From Sinonovacula constricta (lineage: Eukaryota; Mollusca; Bivalvia; Cardiida; Solecurtidae), in contig CM017564.1 in NCBI GenBank assembly GCA_007844125.1, forward strand, positions 14,612,244 through 14,676,243: DNA of 64,000 nucleotides. The letters run 5' to 3'. Positions 11,150-22,639 of the stretch are shown piece by piece (positions within the stretch are counted from its first letter, which is position 1; each line of letters begins with the position of its first letter). Both the position numbers and the translations under genes were made by a program. The notes beneath the pieces are model-generated. The model did no database searches. It was not told where the DNA came from and saw nothing but the letters and a program-made list of their open reading frames with translations.

Positions 11150-12380
11150 TTTTCCCCCTATGTTACAGCTATATAAACAACAGGTGCGTTTTCAACGCAA
11201 TCTCTGTAAAGAACGTTTGATAATGACATCTATTTACAATGTCCAACTTTTATATATATATTTATTATGATTGTAAATGTCCCTTTGGATTGTCAAACGC
11301 CAGCATATCTAACATATCAATGTTATTTTAATTAATATAATAATTTAATCGTAAGCCAATATAATGCAAATTAAATTTCCTTATATAAGATATATTTATA
11401 ATATTTACATCCGAATATTTACATTTAAATATCTAAATTAAATATTTTATCTTTTTGTATAATTGTCAAATCCAATCTAAGAGATCTAAAGTATTATGTT
11501 CAGATTACCTTATATTGGCTCCTAACTGCTGCCACTAAATGAACAATATATTTGTCTCGGAGCTAACAAAACCGCACAGATCAGCTTCTCGGTAACTTTG
11601 CATTACCAAAGGTGATTGGTTTAGAAGTACAATTACGTCAATAAGTCCAAACACAACAAGACAACAACTGTTTACCCACCTGCAAATAAAAAGGTTGAAT
11701 AGTTTTGTTACTTTTTCATATCCCGCGAAGTACAAATCGACTGAAAGTTAATTACGCACAAGTATGTTTAAAAATACTTTATGTCCGCAGAGTGGCGATA
11801 CGTTCACTATAACGTATATCTAAAATATTTCTTATAGTAATTTAACATAAATTGGGCATATTTTAGATTCAGATGTTCGCGTTAAAGCTATAATAATTAA
11901 TGTTAATGCGTTAAACATAACGTTGAAGAGCCTTCAGCAAAAGATAATAGAACAAAATGATAGCAGAAAAAAAATATTTGATAGGTCATATAGCGCCAAA
12001 TACGATGTAATTTAACGTAAATAAGTAATTTAACTTGGGAGAATGGGCCACATAGGATTGATTGTTTATTGTTCGGCGTGTAACGTGGCTGACTGATAAT
12101 ATAATAAAGTATTACAGTTTAAAAGTAAATAGTTAAACAACAAAACATTTTATTGAAACAACAAACATATTCAGAAACATAATTAAATCCAACAGACAAC
12201 ACGATCAACAAAGTATTTTAATATTTGATGAACATTAGAATTTGTATATGTAAGTGTAACGCAGGTCGGCACTCTATAACGATCATCCAACACCGTAAGA
12301 GTTGCTTAACCGCGCAACTTTGGAAGCCGCTCAAACCACATCGCTTAAAAGTTGAGCCAGCAGAGAGCCTGATTTGAAGT
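11150..12380. other. AT-rich unique sequence, no gene seen
   Basis: Very AT-rich in 11,240-11,500. Only short chance frames. No repeat shared with the rest of the window was recognised. Confidence 0.55.
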
Positions 12381-12382
12381 GT

Positions 12383-13364
12383 TTATATTTCCACCTCTGC
12401 CGTCGTTACATAATTGTCAATATTATCATCTAATAAAAAATCGGAATATATGACAAAGACATATGAGCATTGAACCGTATACGAATAATTGGAAAAGCCC
12501 AGGACAAATATATTCACATGCAATTGAAATGTAAACGTGGGATCAACAATGTTCACCTGAGCATAAAAAATGTTGCCGTTTTCGCTTTCATTTAAATTGT
12601 AAATTTCAAGCGATTCTTTACTGAAAAGAAATGAAAAGTGACAGTTCAATGTGACAGTAATTCTAACAGCTTTATACATTACAAATAAAATGATAATATC
12701 ATGTGTTGATATGTATTTCTAAGCTAACGATAATGCACAGCATGTACGTACAGGTAGACCAATATAACACCGGTTACCTTTCGCTGTGCTACTGTAATCG
12801 TTGCCGTCTTGTTGAAAAGCACGGGATCAAATCGGAAATCATTCGTGTGTACATCGATATCGGTATCATACTAAAAATGGTCCATACGATCGAAATATAC
12901 TTAATTCAAACCAATTTGTTTTAACAGGAAAACATTCATTAGACTTTATCTTTGGAATACATTTATATTGTTATGCTATTTGAAAGACACTATATTTAAA
13001 CATTTTAATATTGTTCAACTCTCAATTATCATTGACGAATTGTCCTTTAACGTGGCTTCGGTAACTGTGACCTCTGAAAGTCACGTGACCTCTGACGTTG
13101 AGAATTGTAGATCGACTGCACCCTTAGTGTTAAAACAGTTTTGGTAGACCCAGTCAAATAGAATTACTGTGAAGGAACTGTATCTCTCGTGACTTGTCTT
13201 GTGTAAACACACACGTTTGACTCCAGTCTTCTGGTGGCATTCTGATAACAGAAACGGATAGATTCCTGAGTGTCATGCAGAGTCAGGCGCCAATCATGCC
13301 ACATATTCAATGAGACCTGAGTCCAGTTGTTCGGGCAAGACGGCGTGGTAGACGAAAAAAACAC
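12383..13364 (-). CDS. putative two-exon gene fragment, unknown protein
   Basis: Two minus-strand open segments can be joined in phase. The first (about 13364-13168) encodes a stretch including PSCPNNWTQVSLNMW and FCYQNATRRLESNVCVYT, and ends at CA|GTAATT (phase 2). A 547-bp intron ends at a strong acceptor TTTCATTTCTTTTCAG. The second exon (12620-12383) continues with KESLEIYNLNE, FTFQLHVNIFVLGF and YSYTVQCSYVFVIYSDF to a TAA. The alternating hydrophobic pattern, cysteines and N-glycosylation-like NYS and NAT motifs suggest an extracellular beta-rich domain, but I recognise no family. The upstream exon boundary is uncertain because it lies in a 112-bp tandem duplication. Chance open frames are a real alternative. 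Confidence 0.38.
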
Positions 13365-13670
13365 TGTATTACAGTGATCTTATAGCAATGAACACTTGCG
13401 GTAAACCAGGCGACATATTCAATGAGACGTGAGTCCAATGGTTAGGGCAAGACGGCATGCTAGACAAAAATAACACTGTATTACAGCGATCTCATAGCAA
13501 TGGACACTTGCGGTAAACCAGGCGACATATTCAATGAGACGTGAGTCCAATGGTTCGGGCAAGACGGCATGCTAGACAAAAAAAACACTGTATTACAGCG
13601 ATCTCATAGCAATGGACACTTGCGGTAAATCAGGCGACATATTCAATGAGACGTGAGTCCAATAGTTCCC
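13301..13670. repeat. 112-bp tandem duplication (about 3.3 copies)
   Basis: The block ACATATTCAATGAGACSTGA occurs at 13,301, 13,413, 13,525 and 13,637, an exact 112-bp period. Units share GGGCAAGACGGC, AACACTGTATTACAG and ATAGCAATG.ACACTTGCGG. On the minus strand each unit repeats the 5' half of the putative exon (P-S-C-P-N-x-W-T-x-V-S-L-N-M) together with its candidate acceptor. Confidence 0.92.
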
Positions 13671-13965
13671 ATACGTGATTCGACTGTTCAATTTTGAAAT
13701 ATTTTTTTAACATCTCTAAGATTCAAATGTATATATAATATTTTACCACTGTTGAAAGAACAATTGAAATTGATGCTTAAACTTGTACTTTAGTCTACGT
13801 ACAGATTAAACAATCTTAACTATAGGACAGTTTAAATCATGAAAAAACGCTCTAAACAATAATCATTTCAAAATGTATTCTACAAACACATTTAGTTGGG
13901 TCTCTGCCAAAACTTAAAAAGAAATCAAAGCAGATTACCCTTATGAGATAACGTGCAGGAAAATG

Positions 13966-14010
13966 TACGTGGTCACGCGGTTTTCTTAGTTTTAAAAAGC
14001 TAATTTTGCA
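13966..14010 (+). repeat. fragment of dispersed segment
   Basis: GGTTTTCTTAGTTTTAAAA followed by GCTAATTTTGCAGGG resembles the start of the copies at 10,189 and 15,909. The similarity stops after about 45 bp. Confidence 0.35.
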
Positions 14011-14204
14011 GGGCAGTTTATTAGAAACATTTACAAATTTCATTAGGTTTCACACGTGTCATCGTTAACGTGCAATATGGATCAAAATTATATTGATATT
14101 CCTGATTTCATTTGCCTAGATGTTATAACTTTCTTCAAAGAAAAACTAAACTTTAATAATAATGCTACACATGTGGCAAGAAAATAGTACTCAATTAATA
14201 TAAG

Positions 14205-14785
<581 letters not shown>

Positions 14786-14789
14786 AATG

Positions 14790-14890
14790 CTGTTTTTTTC
14801 CAAGGCGGAAATGTTGGGTTTACTCGTTTTGTTTCATGACTCATCACAAATTTGTTCTTACTTTTATATTTTACTTGGTAAGGTTCAAAA
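14790..14890 (+). repeat. composite dispersed repeat, tail-2 fragment
   Basis: Directly after the GATA block. It contains CCAAGGCGGAAATGTTGGGT and GACTCATCACAAATTTGTTC, matching the tail of the copies at 30,085 and 35,769. The microsatellite may have grown inside or beside this copy. Confidence 0.7.
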
Positions 14891-14899
14891 CATTTATTT

Positions 14900-16440
14900 T
14901 CAGTTAAATCGGTGTAGGATAAAGTGGAAAAAACTAACGTCAAGTTATTTCATGCATCGTTTGGATTTTTCGTAACTGGTTTTAGGCAGGACATGTATAT
15001 TTTTTTTTTAAACAATTGAAATCTTGAACTAGCTTTAACGTCATGTCATCTATGACAATAACAATATTAAATCAAATTAAAAATATTTATTAAAGTTATT
15101 TTAGATCATTAAAAGTTTGCTTACGATTCGAAAAGTCATGTTGAAAGAACAGATTTGTTTTCACTTCAACCTTATTTATCACAAAATGTTAAAGATTAAT
15201 CGTATAACTAATAGACCAAAATGGGTAAGACATAGATATTGTTTAATTTAAACTGTTCTCTATTGGCGTACTTACGGAGTATAAAGCGAATCCAGTGTTG
15301 ATTATGACACTAATAAAGACACACATGATCGGCATGACACATTTAATACAAAAAGGAAACAAATGAATACATTTTCAGATGTCACGGTAATATAGGACAA
15401 TTGACTTAGGCCAAAATAAGAACTATTTTCGAATATTTAAACCACCACCACCAACAACAACAACAACACAACGAAAGTACAGTTGAGACATTAACATCTG
15501 TCAATATGATACAACGAATTTTCAAAATATTTACAAGCAATATACCCAGATGTATGGTTAAGAAAATGCTATAAGAGCAAATTAAAAATTAAATGAAAAT
15601 GTAATATCATGGAAAAAACAATAACATTATTTAAGTGTGCTAATACATGTAACAATTTCTATCCTCTGATTTGGTTTTAGTATATACTTTATGCTGAAAG
15701 TCACACACATCATACTTTAGTCTAAGTGTTCACGATTTTCAACATTATCTTATTTTAAAGACGTACAACTTAATAATTATCAATAAAATGTTCTTTCTAT
15801 CCAAATCTACAAATAAACACGATAGCGATCTCCTCTGAAAATAGATATCTATGGAGGAGTGGACTTCCCGGATGATGATATAATGTTATCGTAAAAGTAA
15901 GTTGTCACATGGTTTTCTTAGTTTAAAATTAGCTATCTCTGCAGCGTGGCTCAGATAGGAAATACCGGTTTCAGTTACAAGTGGGGATTAATGCTGTTCA
16001 CACAGATCTGGTGCGTCTATGAACAGCATTTTGCAAGACCTTTTCAGATGACAATGACTTGTTTGGTTATTTGAATATAACATTTTCAACTCAATCCTTC
16101 GGACACCACCGTTAACAATAAATCGGTCTGGTGAACAGACCTGGCGCAAAAGATCTCAAATGGTTCTAATCCTGTTATTTCAACAACATTACTTTAAATT
16201 TTATAAAATGTATCTTTAAAGACAATTTCAGTAATTCGTCTGTGGTTACAATATATAAGTATCCCAGGAGATAACTACGAAACTCAATGCCTTCCTAAAG
16301 ATGGAACCTGTACAAAGAACGAATCATAAACAAATACAAATCCTCTAATACATGTATATCACAAAAACAGCGATTAGATTATTTTTACATACATATACTT
16401 TAGTGGCATAATGAATGTACAAACAATACATAAAGCCAAA
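14900..16440. other. AT-rich sequence, no gene seen apart from one shared segment
   Basis: Only short frames. Short (CCA)n/(CAA)n stretches lie around 15,440-15,470. The subregion 15,909-16,116 is shared with 10,189-10,400. Confidence 0.5.
15909..16116 (+). repeat. dispersed segment, copy 2
   Basis: The ordered blocks GGTTTTCTTAGTTTAAAA, CAGCGTGGCTCAGATAGG and CACCACCGTTAACAATAA align with the segment at 10,189-10,400 with many mismatches and small indels. Non-coding. Confidence 0.45.
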
Positions 16441-16509
16441 TATTAAACATATAAACAGTTGTGATCAGTAATGAAATTACACGTGTTTTTTTCGGGAAGA
16501 ACAAAATTA

Positions 16510-18981
16510 TTATTGATTATTTATTACGGATTTTGAAAGCTGATGTAATATATTTTCCAATCTTTCTAATAGTATTTCTATTGTGTGAGGACATGAGGTT
16601 GGTATATTTCTGTTTTGTCGGAAAATTGCAAAAATATGATTTAAAAACTGTTGTCTTATTTCTCGATATTTGGGACATATTAAAAGAAAATGATAACAAT
16701 CTTCAACAATATTCATTCTACATTGTGTGCATATTCGCATCTCTCTTCTTGTGTTTGTATGCCTACCTATTTCGATATTTAAACTAAAGGAATATAGCCT
16801 AAATTGGATATAGCTGTCTGGTATCTAGGTTCAATATTTTGTTTTAGGTATATCTCTTTTTCAAATTCATGTTTATAATAAACAATAGGAAGATAATCTA
16901 GATGAATTATTTATGTTTGAGTACCAGCTTTGTCTATAGATATAATTAATTCGTTGTTCGGCTTGTCAAATTGAATTATTGTTTGCTAATTTAAACATCC
17001 AAATATTCATTAATCCGATTTTTTGAAGTAGGGTTTTAATTTGATATGCCCAGTTTAAATTTCCATATGTTATGTTGCAATTTACGTCATCTGCCATCAT
17101 ATTATAGATAGATTTTACTAGTGGATTATCAGAGTTAACTATTTTTACCCAATATTTAATCATGTTTGTTTCTCTAACTATTTTCATTGGAAGTCGATCT
17201 AGTTCTCCATATAGACCGTCTATGTTAGTAGATTGTTCTACCCCTAGGGTTTTTCTAAGAAACTTACAGTGGATTAATTCGATTGCTTTTGCCTCATGAT
17301 ACCCCCAGATTGCAGAATTATAGCTGAGTATTGTTCCAACTAGAGAATCAAATATTTAACATTTATTATATGCTGTTAATGACAGCTGTTTAATAGCAAT
17401 AAATAGGTTATATAATGCATACTTAGCCTGCTGCGCTATTTTTAGTTGTGTTTTGTGCCATAAACCGTTTTTAAATAGCTGTGTTCCAAGATATCTGAAT
17501 GTTTTCTAGTTTGGTTTCACTTACATAAATATCACAATGTGTACCTTTCCCTTTCTCAAATATCATCACTTTTGATTTTTTTTCATTGATAGTGAGCCCC
17601 TACGTCTGAACGTCTGACAGTAATGTTGAAAATTTGAGACAAGTGACTGTTACGCTGATGCTGACTTGGCAAACAACATTGTATCGTCGGCAAATGATAT
17701 CAAATAAATGTTTTCATTATTTATAGCAAAAGTGTATGGTGTATTCATATTGAAATAGCTTAAAATATCATAAGTGAACAATAAGTAGAGCAGGCATGAA
17801 CATGAGTCCCCTTGTTTTAGACCGATGTATGAGCTGAAGAAATCTGACAGATTACCTTCATAACGGACACAGTGTTTAATATTTGTGTACATAGATTTCA
17901 ACGTATTGATAACTTTTGTACTTATCTTCATATCTTGTAATTTCTTCTATAGACACTTTCTATTTATACGGTCATAACACTTCTCTAGATCTAGAAAAAC
18001 AGAATATAATTTACCTCGTGAATTTATTGTTTTTGCAATTATCGAGGGAAACAAATATAAACAATCAGCCGTTGATTTACCACTTTGAAAACCAAACTGA
18101 TTGTTAATTATTATATTATTATTAATTGTCCATACGGTGAGTCTGTTAAGCAATATCTGTGAGTATATCTTTGCAAGAATGTTTATGAGGGTTACACCAC
18201 CCCCCCCCCCCCCGACGTCGGATATTGTCCCGTCCTGAACAGTCTATTAAATAATTTAAGCATAATATTTGCGATTATGTCAAATGAACATTTATATACT
18301 TCGGCCATAAACTCATCTAGGCCAACGCTTTTGTTATTATTTTGTGAAAATACTGTTTTTTAAGTTCGTCCATAGTAATATCTTGATCGAGGAAATCATC
18401 ATAGACACATTGTGTTAAATTACTCTCAATATTTGTTATATCCATTGTTCCTCTCTCAACTGAAAGTAAATCCTTAAAATATTTATATAAATCTGCTAAT
18501 GACAGTTCGTTATTTGTATGTTTATTTTTGCCATATTGGGATTTTATTTCATTCCAGAATATACAGGGTTTACATCTAGACAAATTTTCTAATTTGATAC
18601 GTTAGTCATATTTGTATTTCTGTTTTTCTATCCGTTTTATCCTGCAATATTTTAATTTAGCCTCTAAAAACCGTTCCTTATTTGTTTTACATTTATCTCT
18701 CAAGAATTTATTTCTAGTAGTTTTACATTCTCTGCGTGCAATATAACATTCTATATTAAACCAACCCTGTTTTCCCTTATTCCTATTCAATTTTACTTTC
18801 CTCGTTTTACCGAATACTTCCATAGCTACGTCTTTAATTATCGAGGTAAAATTGGAAGCAATACAGTTTATATCGACATTTTGTGAATCTATTTTATCAC
18901 TCAAACAGTTCAGCCCTTGATTACTTCCTACCAGCTTATGTCAAAAGTCGTCGACTTTATCTGGATCATATTGAATATACT
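16510..18981 (-). pseudogene. LINE ORF2: reverse transcriptase and C-terminal region
   Basis: RT motifs appear in order on the minus strand: NQFGFQSGKSTADCLY then KLYSVFLDLEKCYDRINR (about 18,100-17,950), GLKQGDSCSCLLYLLF (about 17,830) and the catalytic FADD box in ISFADDTMLFAKS (FADD at 17,683-17,694). The distal region contains LPMKIVRETNMIKYWVKI (about 17,190) and a zinc-finger-like ICTQCRMNIVEDCYHFLLIC (about 16,735-16,676), common at the end of LINE ORF2 proteins. The pre-RT linker (about 18,904-18,320) is recognisable as lysine-rich sequence. Reading requires several frame changes and stop readthroughs. A C17-type homopolymer near 18,197-18,213 lies inside it. Confidence 0.87.
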
Positions 18982-18982
18982 A

Positions 18983-20309
18983 GGGGCATTTATATAGTAT
19001 TAATCAGTGTGGCTCTTTAGTCGTATGCGTAATATTTCTGCAGAAATTGTTAGACCATCCTTTCGAAGTATTCCCCTTTTACTTGGATGCACTTTTCCAA
19101 GCGATGAATCCATTCGGAAAATGCTTTTCGGTAGCTCTCTTTAGGTATAGTGTTTAGACACTGGAAAAGCGCGCTGCCGACGGCGTGCCGAGGTTCAAAA
19201 CGTCGACCTCTTATGTAGTTCGTGATATAAGGATTCAACCAAAAATAGCACGGAGCAAGACTAGGGCTCTATGCCGGGTGTGGTAAAGTGTCAATGCTGT
19301 TGTCGCTAAGATACGACTTTACCACCACTGACTTGTGGGCAGGTGCGTTATCATGAAGGAGCTTGATTCCGCGTTCGCCGGTACGGAGACGGGATGCAGT
19401 ATAGTGGCTTACAACAGCAGAAAGAACCGAATCTCGGTAAAATATTCCAGTAACACTCCTGCCTTCTGGTATAGAAATTCGAGCCACCATTCCGTGGCAA
19501 TCAAAAAATAATGCATACATAATGCGTTTTGAGGTGCGAGCTCTAGGGGCAACTTGGGGCCGTTAGTCATTTTCACCGACCCACACCTTATTTTTTTCTT
19601 TACTCTCAGGCTCATAAAAATATACCCATGTTTCATCGCCAGTCACAATTTCATTTAGGCGGTTTTGGTCAGCATTCTTGTATATATCGAGCAGCCGTGA
19701 CGCAATTCGCACGCGCTCACATTTTGGTCCTCAGTGAGAAGGTGGGGTATCCACCTGGCGCAAACCTTGCGTAGCTTTAACACGGGAGTCAATATTTGAA
19801 AAAACCGATGACGAATTAATGCCACACTTATCTCCTCCACTGTACAGCGGGCATCATCTTCCACAGCTTTTTTAACAGCGGCAATATTTCCGTCAGTCAT
19901 TGTTGTAACTGGACGGTCAGGACGGGCCTCATCTTTTATCGCCTCTCTACCGTAGGTAAATAGACGGACCCATCTTCTAACTGTGGCATACGATAGGGCA
20001 CTGTCCCCATAAACCTTGTCTAAGTCTGATTTAATATCAGGTGCAGCAACGCCAAACAATGCGCGTATTTAACAATACGCTCTTTGCTCATCTTGATAAT
20101 TGTTCTCTTTATCTGCCATTTTTAACTGCAGTGTACCTGACGGTAGTCGATTCAAGTGTACATTACGCTCACTGTGTAGGTTTTCCCCGGTTTCCTCGTG
20201 CACGTAACTGTAGAGGAGAGTCTAATCTTTCCATACATGTATAACATGTACCAATTACGCTCGGATTAACGTTAAGAAATCGCACTGATTAATACTTTAT
20301 AAATGCCCC
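18983..20309 (-). mobile_element. mariner-family DNA transposon inserted in the LINE
   Basis: This 1,327-bp element has inverted ends starting GGGGCATTTATAWAGTATTA and extending about 28-30 bp with few mismatches (18,983-19,012 and 20,309-20,280). It interrupts the LINE between the endonuclease and RT regions, and LINE coding similarity resumes on both sides. The left flank is TA (18,981-18,982). The right flank reads TC, so one copy of the expected TA duplication appears mutated. The size is typical of mariner elements. Transposase remnants fill the interior on the minus strand. Confidence 0.9.
19050..20091 (-). pseudogene. mariner transposase, inactive
   Basis: Pieces of a DD34D-type transposase in three frames. 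A helix-turn-helix region contains SALSYATVRRWVRLF and DEARPDRPVT (about 20,000-19,900), followed by KVCARWIPHLLTEDQN, the first catalytic Asp in VTGDETWVYFYEPES (about 19,640), the second in LLHDNAPAH (about 19,350), and the C-terminus NYIRGRRFEPR to ERMV. Defects: a frameshift after the first 15 or so residues, a stop after VWVGEND, a stop in the usual PAYSPDLAP block (read as PA*SPSLAP), and no Asp after APC, where the third catalytic residue should be. The element can only move if supplied in trans, provided its ends are still recognised. Confidence 0.88.
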
Positions 20310-21140
20310 TCGTATTTACAATCTTTATGTTAGCCTTTTTCCATATTTGTATGTGTTCTCTTCCCTCTACTAAATGATACTCATTTACATCGTTTATTTG
20401 GAAATCAACAATATGGCGAAAGTCGTTAAGATTTAACAATATATAATCAATCGTACTGGAACCATTCCTTGAATGATATGTATATATACCGTTTTTATCA
20501 TTATATATTCGACCGTTACCGAAACACAGGTCAGTCGACTTGCATAGTTCTATCAAGCGGCGGCCGTGCGTATCGATCACGTGATCCAAGTTCGCTCTCG
20601 ACTGTGTTGTAGGTAGATGCGCGGATCTATAACCGCTGATGTAGTTGACGCTTTCATTTATATCATTAAGTAAAGAAGTTCTAGTATTCATATCCCCAAG
20701 AATTAATATTTTGCCTATATTTTTAAATCAATCTATATAGGATTATGTTAGCTCGAAAAAATCAGAATCATCACATTGGTGTATATGTGAATTACTTGGT
20801 GGAATATAAACATTACATAGTAATGCCTCTTCTTCAAATTTGAATAAATCCTTGTTGATCTTAATCCACATTATTCCCTTTCGGTTTTGTTCAATTATAC
20901 GTATTTTTTATTTCAAATGCTCCTTATATTACATAGAAAGTCTTCCACTAAAACGGCCCTTTTTCGCATTTTTGACTTGTTGCCCAGAAGATGTTCTGCA
21001 ACAAAGCCATTTATGTCTAAATTCATATGTGTGTTTTCATGTAACCACGTCTCTTGCAGTAGCACAATATCATATTGTTTCTATAAAATCCTGCTCATGG
21101 ATTTTGCGGGCTAATCCGTTGATATTCCATGAGAGAATGT
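20310..21140 (-). pseudogene. LINE ORF2: APE-type endonuclease
   Basis: Minus-strand motifs in order: NILSWNINGL (about 21,138-21,109), then after a one-base frame change DIVLLQETWLHENTH (about 21,080), ALLCNVYIPPSNS (about 20,820), MNTRTS (20,691), DTHGRRLIELCKSTDLCFGN and SSTIDYILLN. These match the order of metal-binding and catalytic blocks in apurinic-endonuclease-like domains of non-LTR retrotransposons. The domain ends at the mariner insertion. Stops and frameshifts make it inactive. Confidence 0.86.
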
Positions 21141-21162
21141 TCAGATGTTCTTCCTGACGTCC

Positions 21163-21560
21163 CTATCGTGGTTTTGGCATCATGTATTCCGGAGGGTCGA
21201 TGACTTGTCCATCCATGAATACCTTGTGTAAACGACCATTTACGAACATTTAGTTCCGGTTACTCTGGTCTGTTGTCACCGATGTCGAGCTGCTTGTATG
21301 GTGTCAAAGAATGCCTTTCTACTATCGCGCTCTCCTTGTGGACTCTGTATTGCTACTCCCAGACACTCTGCAGTTTCTGCTTTATATTATCGTCATACGA
21401 TAGTTTTCTCACTGCCTCTCGATCATTGTAATTGTGGAATTTTACTATTATACCTTGAGGTTTCTTGGCTTTGTTTGACCCAAGACGGTGTGCCCGGTCA
21501 AATATAATTTTTCCACTCTCGATGCCCATTTTGTCCTGAATAAACTCTTTGACTAGATTA
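21163..21560 (-). pseudogene. LINE ORF1 C-terminal part
   Basis: The minus strand reads FIQDKMGIESGKIIFDRAHR and IVKFHNYNDREAVRKL, then in another frame GVAIQSPQGERDSRKAFF, then in a third frame FVNGRLHKVFMDGQVIDPP to MMPKPR and TAG at 21,163-21,165. The order FDRAHRLG, IVKF, GV.IQSP, NG is that of L1-type ORF1 proteins (RNA-binding/chaperone). At least two frameshifts. The N-terminal coiled-coil part is absent, and the sequence switches at about 21,560 to the dispersed composite repeat. Confidence 0.8.
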
Positions 21561-21592
21561 GATTATTAAGGACTCCATCGTTTAATAATGGA

Positions 21593-21760
21593 GACCGTTC
21601 CAAGGCGGTAACTGTTGGTCTTTTTCTTTTTGTGTGTTTTGTCTCGTCTCTGTATTGTTGGTACATTTAGCCTGGTTGCCTTTGTCTAGAGGTTGTTTAC
21701 ATTTAAAGATATGTGGTAATTTTGATAAGATCTTTTCTAATTAACCTATTGATTTGTTTG
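21593..21760 (+). repeat. composite dispersed repeat, core end + tail 1
   Basis: It begins GACCGTTCCAAGGCGGTAAC and continues CTTTTTGTGTGTTTTGTCTC to the GATAAGATCTTTTCTAATTA region. It abuts the 5' end of the LINE fragment. Confidence 0.8.
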
Positions 21761-22149
21761 ACAAACCCCATCTAAAAACAGTATCCCTTAAAATTATCAA
21801 TGATTTTCCTCATTCTTATTTTAAATCCACTTGATAAGTTGATTAAGTTACTCACTTTTATATGATACATAATGCTGATCAAACTAACTGTTTATATGTA
21901 CCCTGACTGCGGAATACCGTGGTTTTATTTAGAATCGCCTTTCAAACTATGTTTTATTGTTGCCCCTCATCATTCCTACTAAATTATGGCTTCGTTTGGA
22001 AAATAACAATCACTTGTTACTAATATATAATTACTCCGAATACAACCGAACTCTCACGAAGTACTCTTAAATGTATATTCCGAAAAAAGTCGACTAGGCC
22101 GATGTTTGTCGAGTTCACAGAAAGTTAATTCAATGACTAACTCATGAAA

Positions 22150-22260
22150 ATAGTTAAGTCCTCTTGCCTTGGTCTGCAGGTAGATAAAATTTAAATATCT
22201 GTGAAAATTTTGATAGGACCTTTTCTTATTTACCTCTTTACACTGACAACTTCGACTGGC
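22150..22260 (+). repeat. composite dispersed repeat, tail 1 only
   Basis: GCCTTGGTCTGCAGGTAGAT followed by ATATCTGTGAAAATTTTGAT and GGACCTTTTCTTATTTACCT, as in the copy at 27,450-27,535. It forms an inverted pair with the minus copy at 22,425-22,612. Confidence 0.8.
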
Positions 22261-22424
22261 CTAGCAACTATACAAGAGTCAAGAGTACATGGTTCGAATA
22301 CACAGTCCTATAGATAGTGTGTTCTCCAAAACAGTTGACATTAGTGCTGGTTTGTCACTCAACCCACGGTATGAGTAGTATCCTCGATCTGTGTAAATTA
22401 CCAAACCTTACAACTGTGTTGTTC

Positions 22425-22612
22425 TGAATAAGAAAAGGTCCTATCAACACTTTCACAGATATTTAATCAAAACTACCTCTAGACAAATGTAAATGTGACA
22501 AAAACCCCAGTGACAAGACATAACACACATAAAGAAAAACCAGCAGTTACCGCCTTGGAACGGTCAGTCGGCAAAAGGACTGAGTTGGGTGCTTAAACCT
22601 AGGTCATTTCGG
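22425..22612 (-). repeat. composite dispersed repeat, core + tail 1
   Basis: The reverse complement reads GGTTTAAGCACCCAACTCAG, GCCGACTGACCGTTCCAAGG, then the CTTTATGTGTGTTATGTCTT tail and the TCTGTGAAAGTGTTGATAGG block. About 165 bp of other sequence separates it from the plus-strand copy at 22,150. Confidence 0.82.
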
Positions 22613-22639
22613 GTTTGAATTTTGGATTTTTTTTTTTAA

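Larger units (their letters stand above)
16508..21560 (-). mobile_element. non-LTR retrotransposon (LINE, ORF1 + APE/RT ORF2), decayed
   Basis: Minus-strand remains of an autonomous LINE in the expected order: the C-terminal part of ORF1 (about 21,560-21,163), an APE-type endonuclease (about 21,140-20,310), a reverse transcriptase and a C-terminal Cys/His motif (18,981-16,508). A mariner element interrupts it at 18,983-20,309. Each part is broken by stops and frameshifts, so it cannot be autonomous. The ORF1 type (FDRAHRLG, an L1/transposase-22-like RRM protein) plus the APE endonuclease point to an L1-like group; that clade assignment is inferred. The 5' end appears truncated inside ORF1 at about 21,560. 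The 3' end near 16,440-16,508 is not sharply defined and no poly-A tail or target duplication was recognised. Confidence 0.88.

Noticed and set aside
16461..16787. 108-codon plus-strand hydrophobic frame
   Set aside because: Antisense of the LINE C-terminal Cys/His region on the minus strand.
18197..18213. C homopolymer as a functional element
   Set aside because: A single mononucleotide run inside a decayed LINE. More likely slippage or consensus error.
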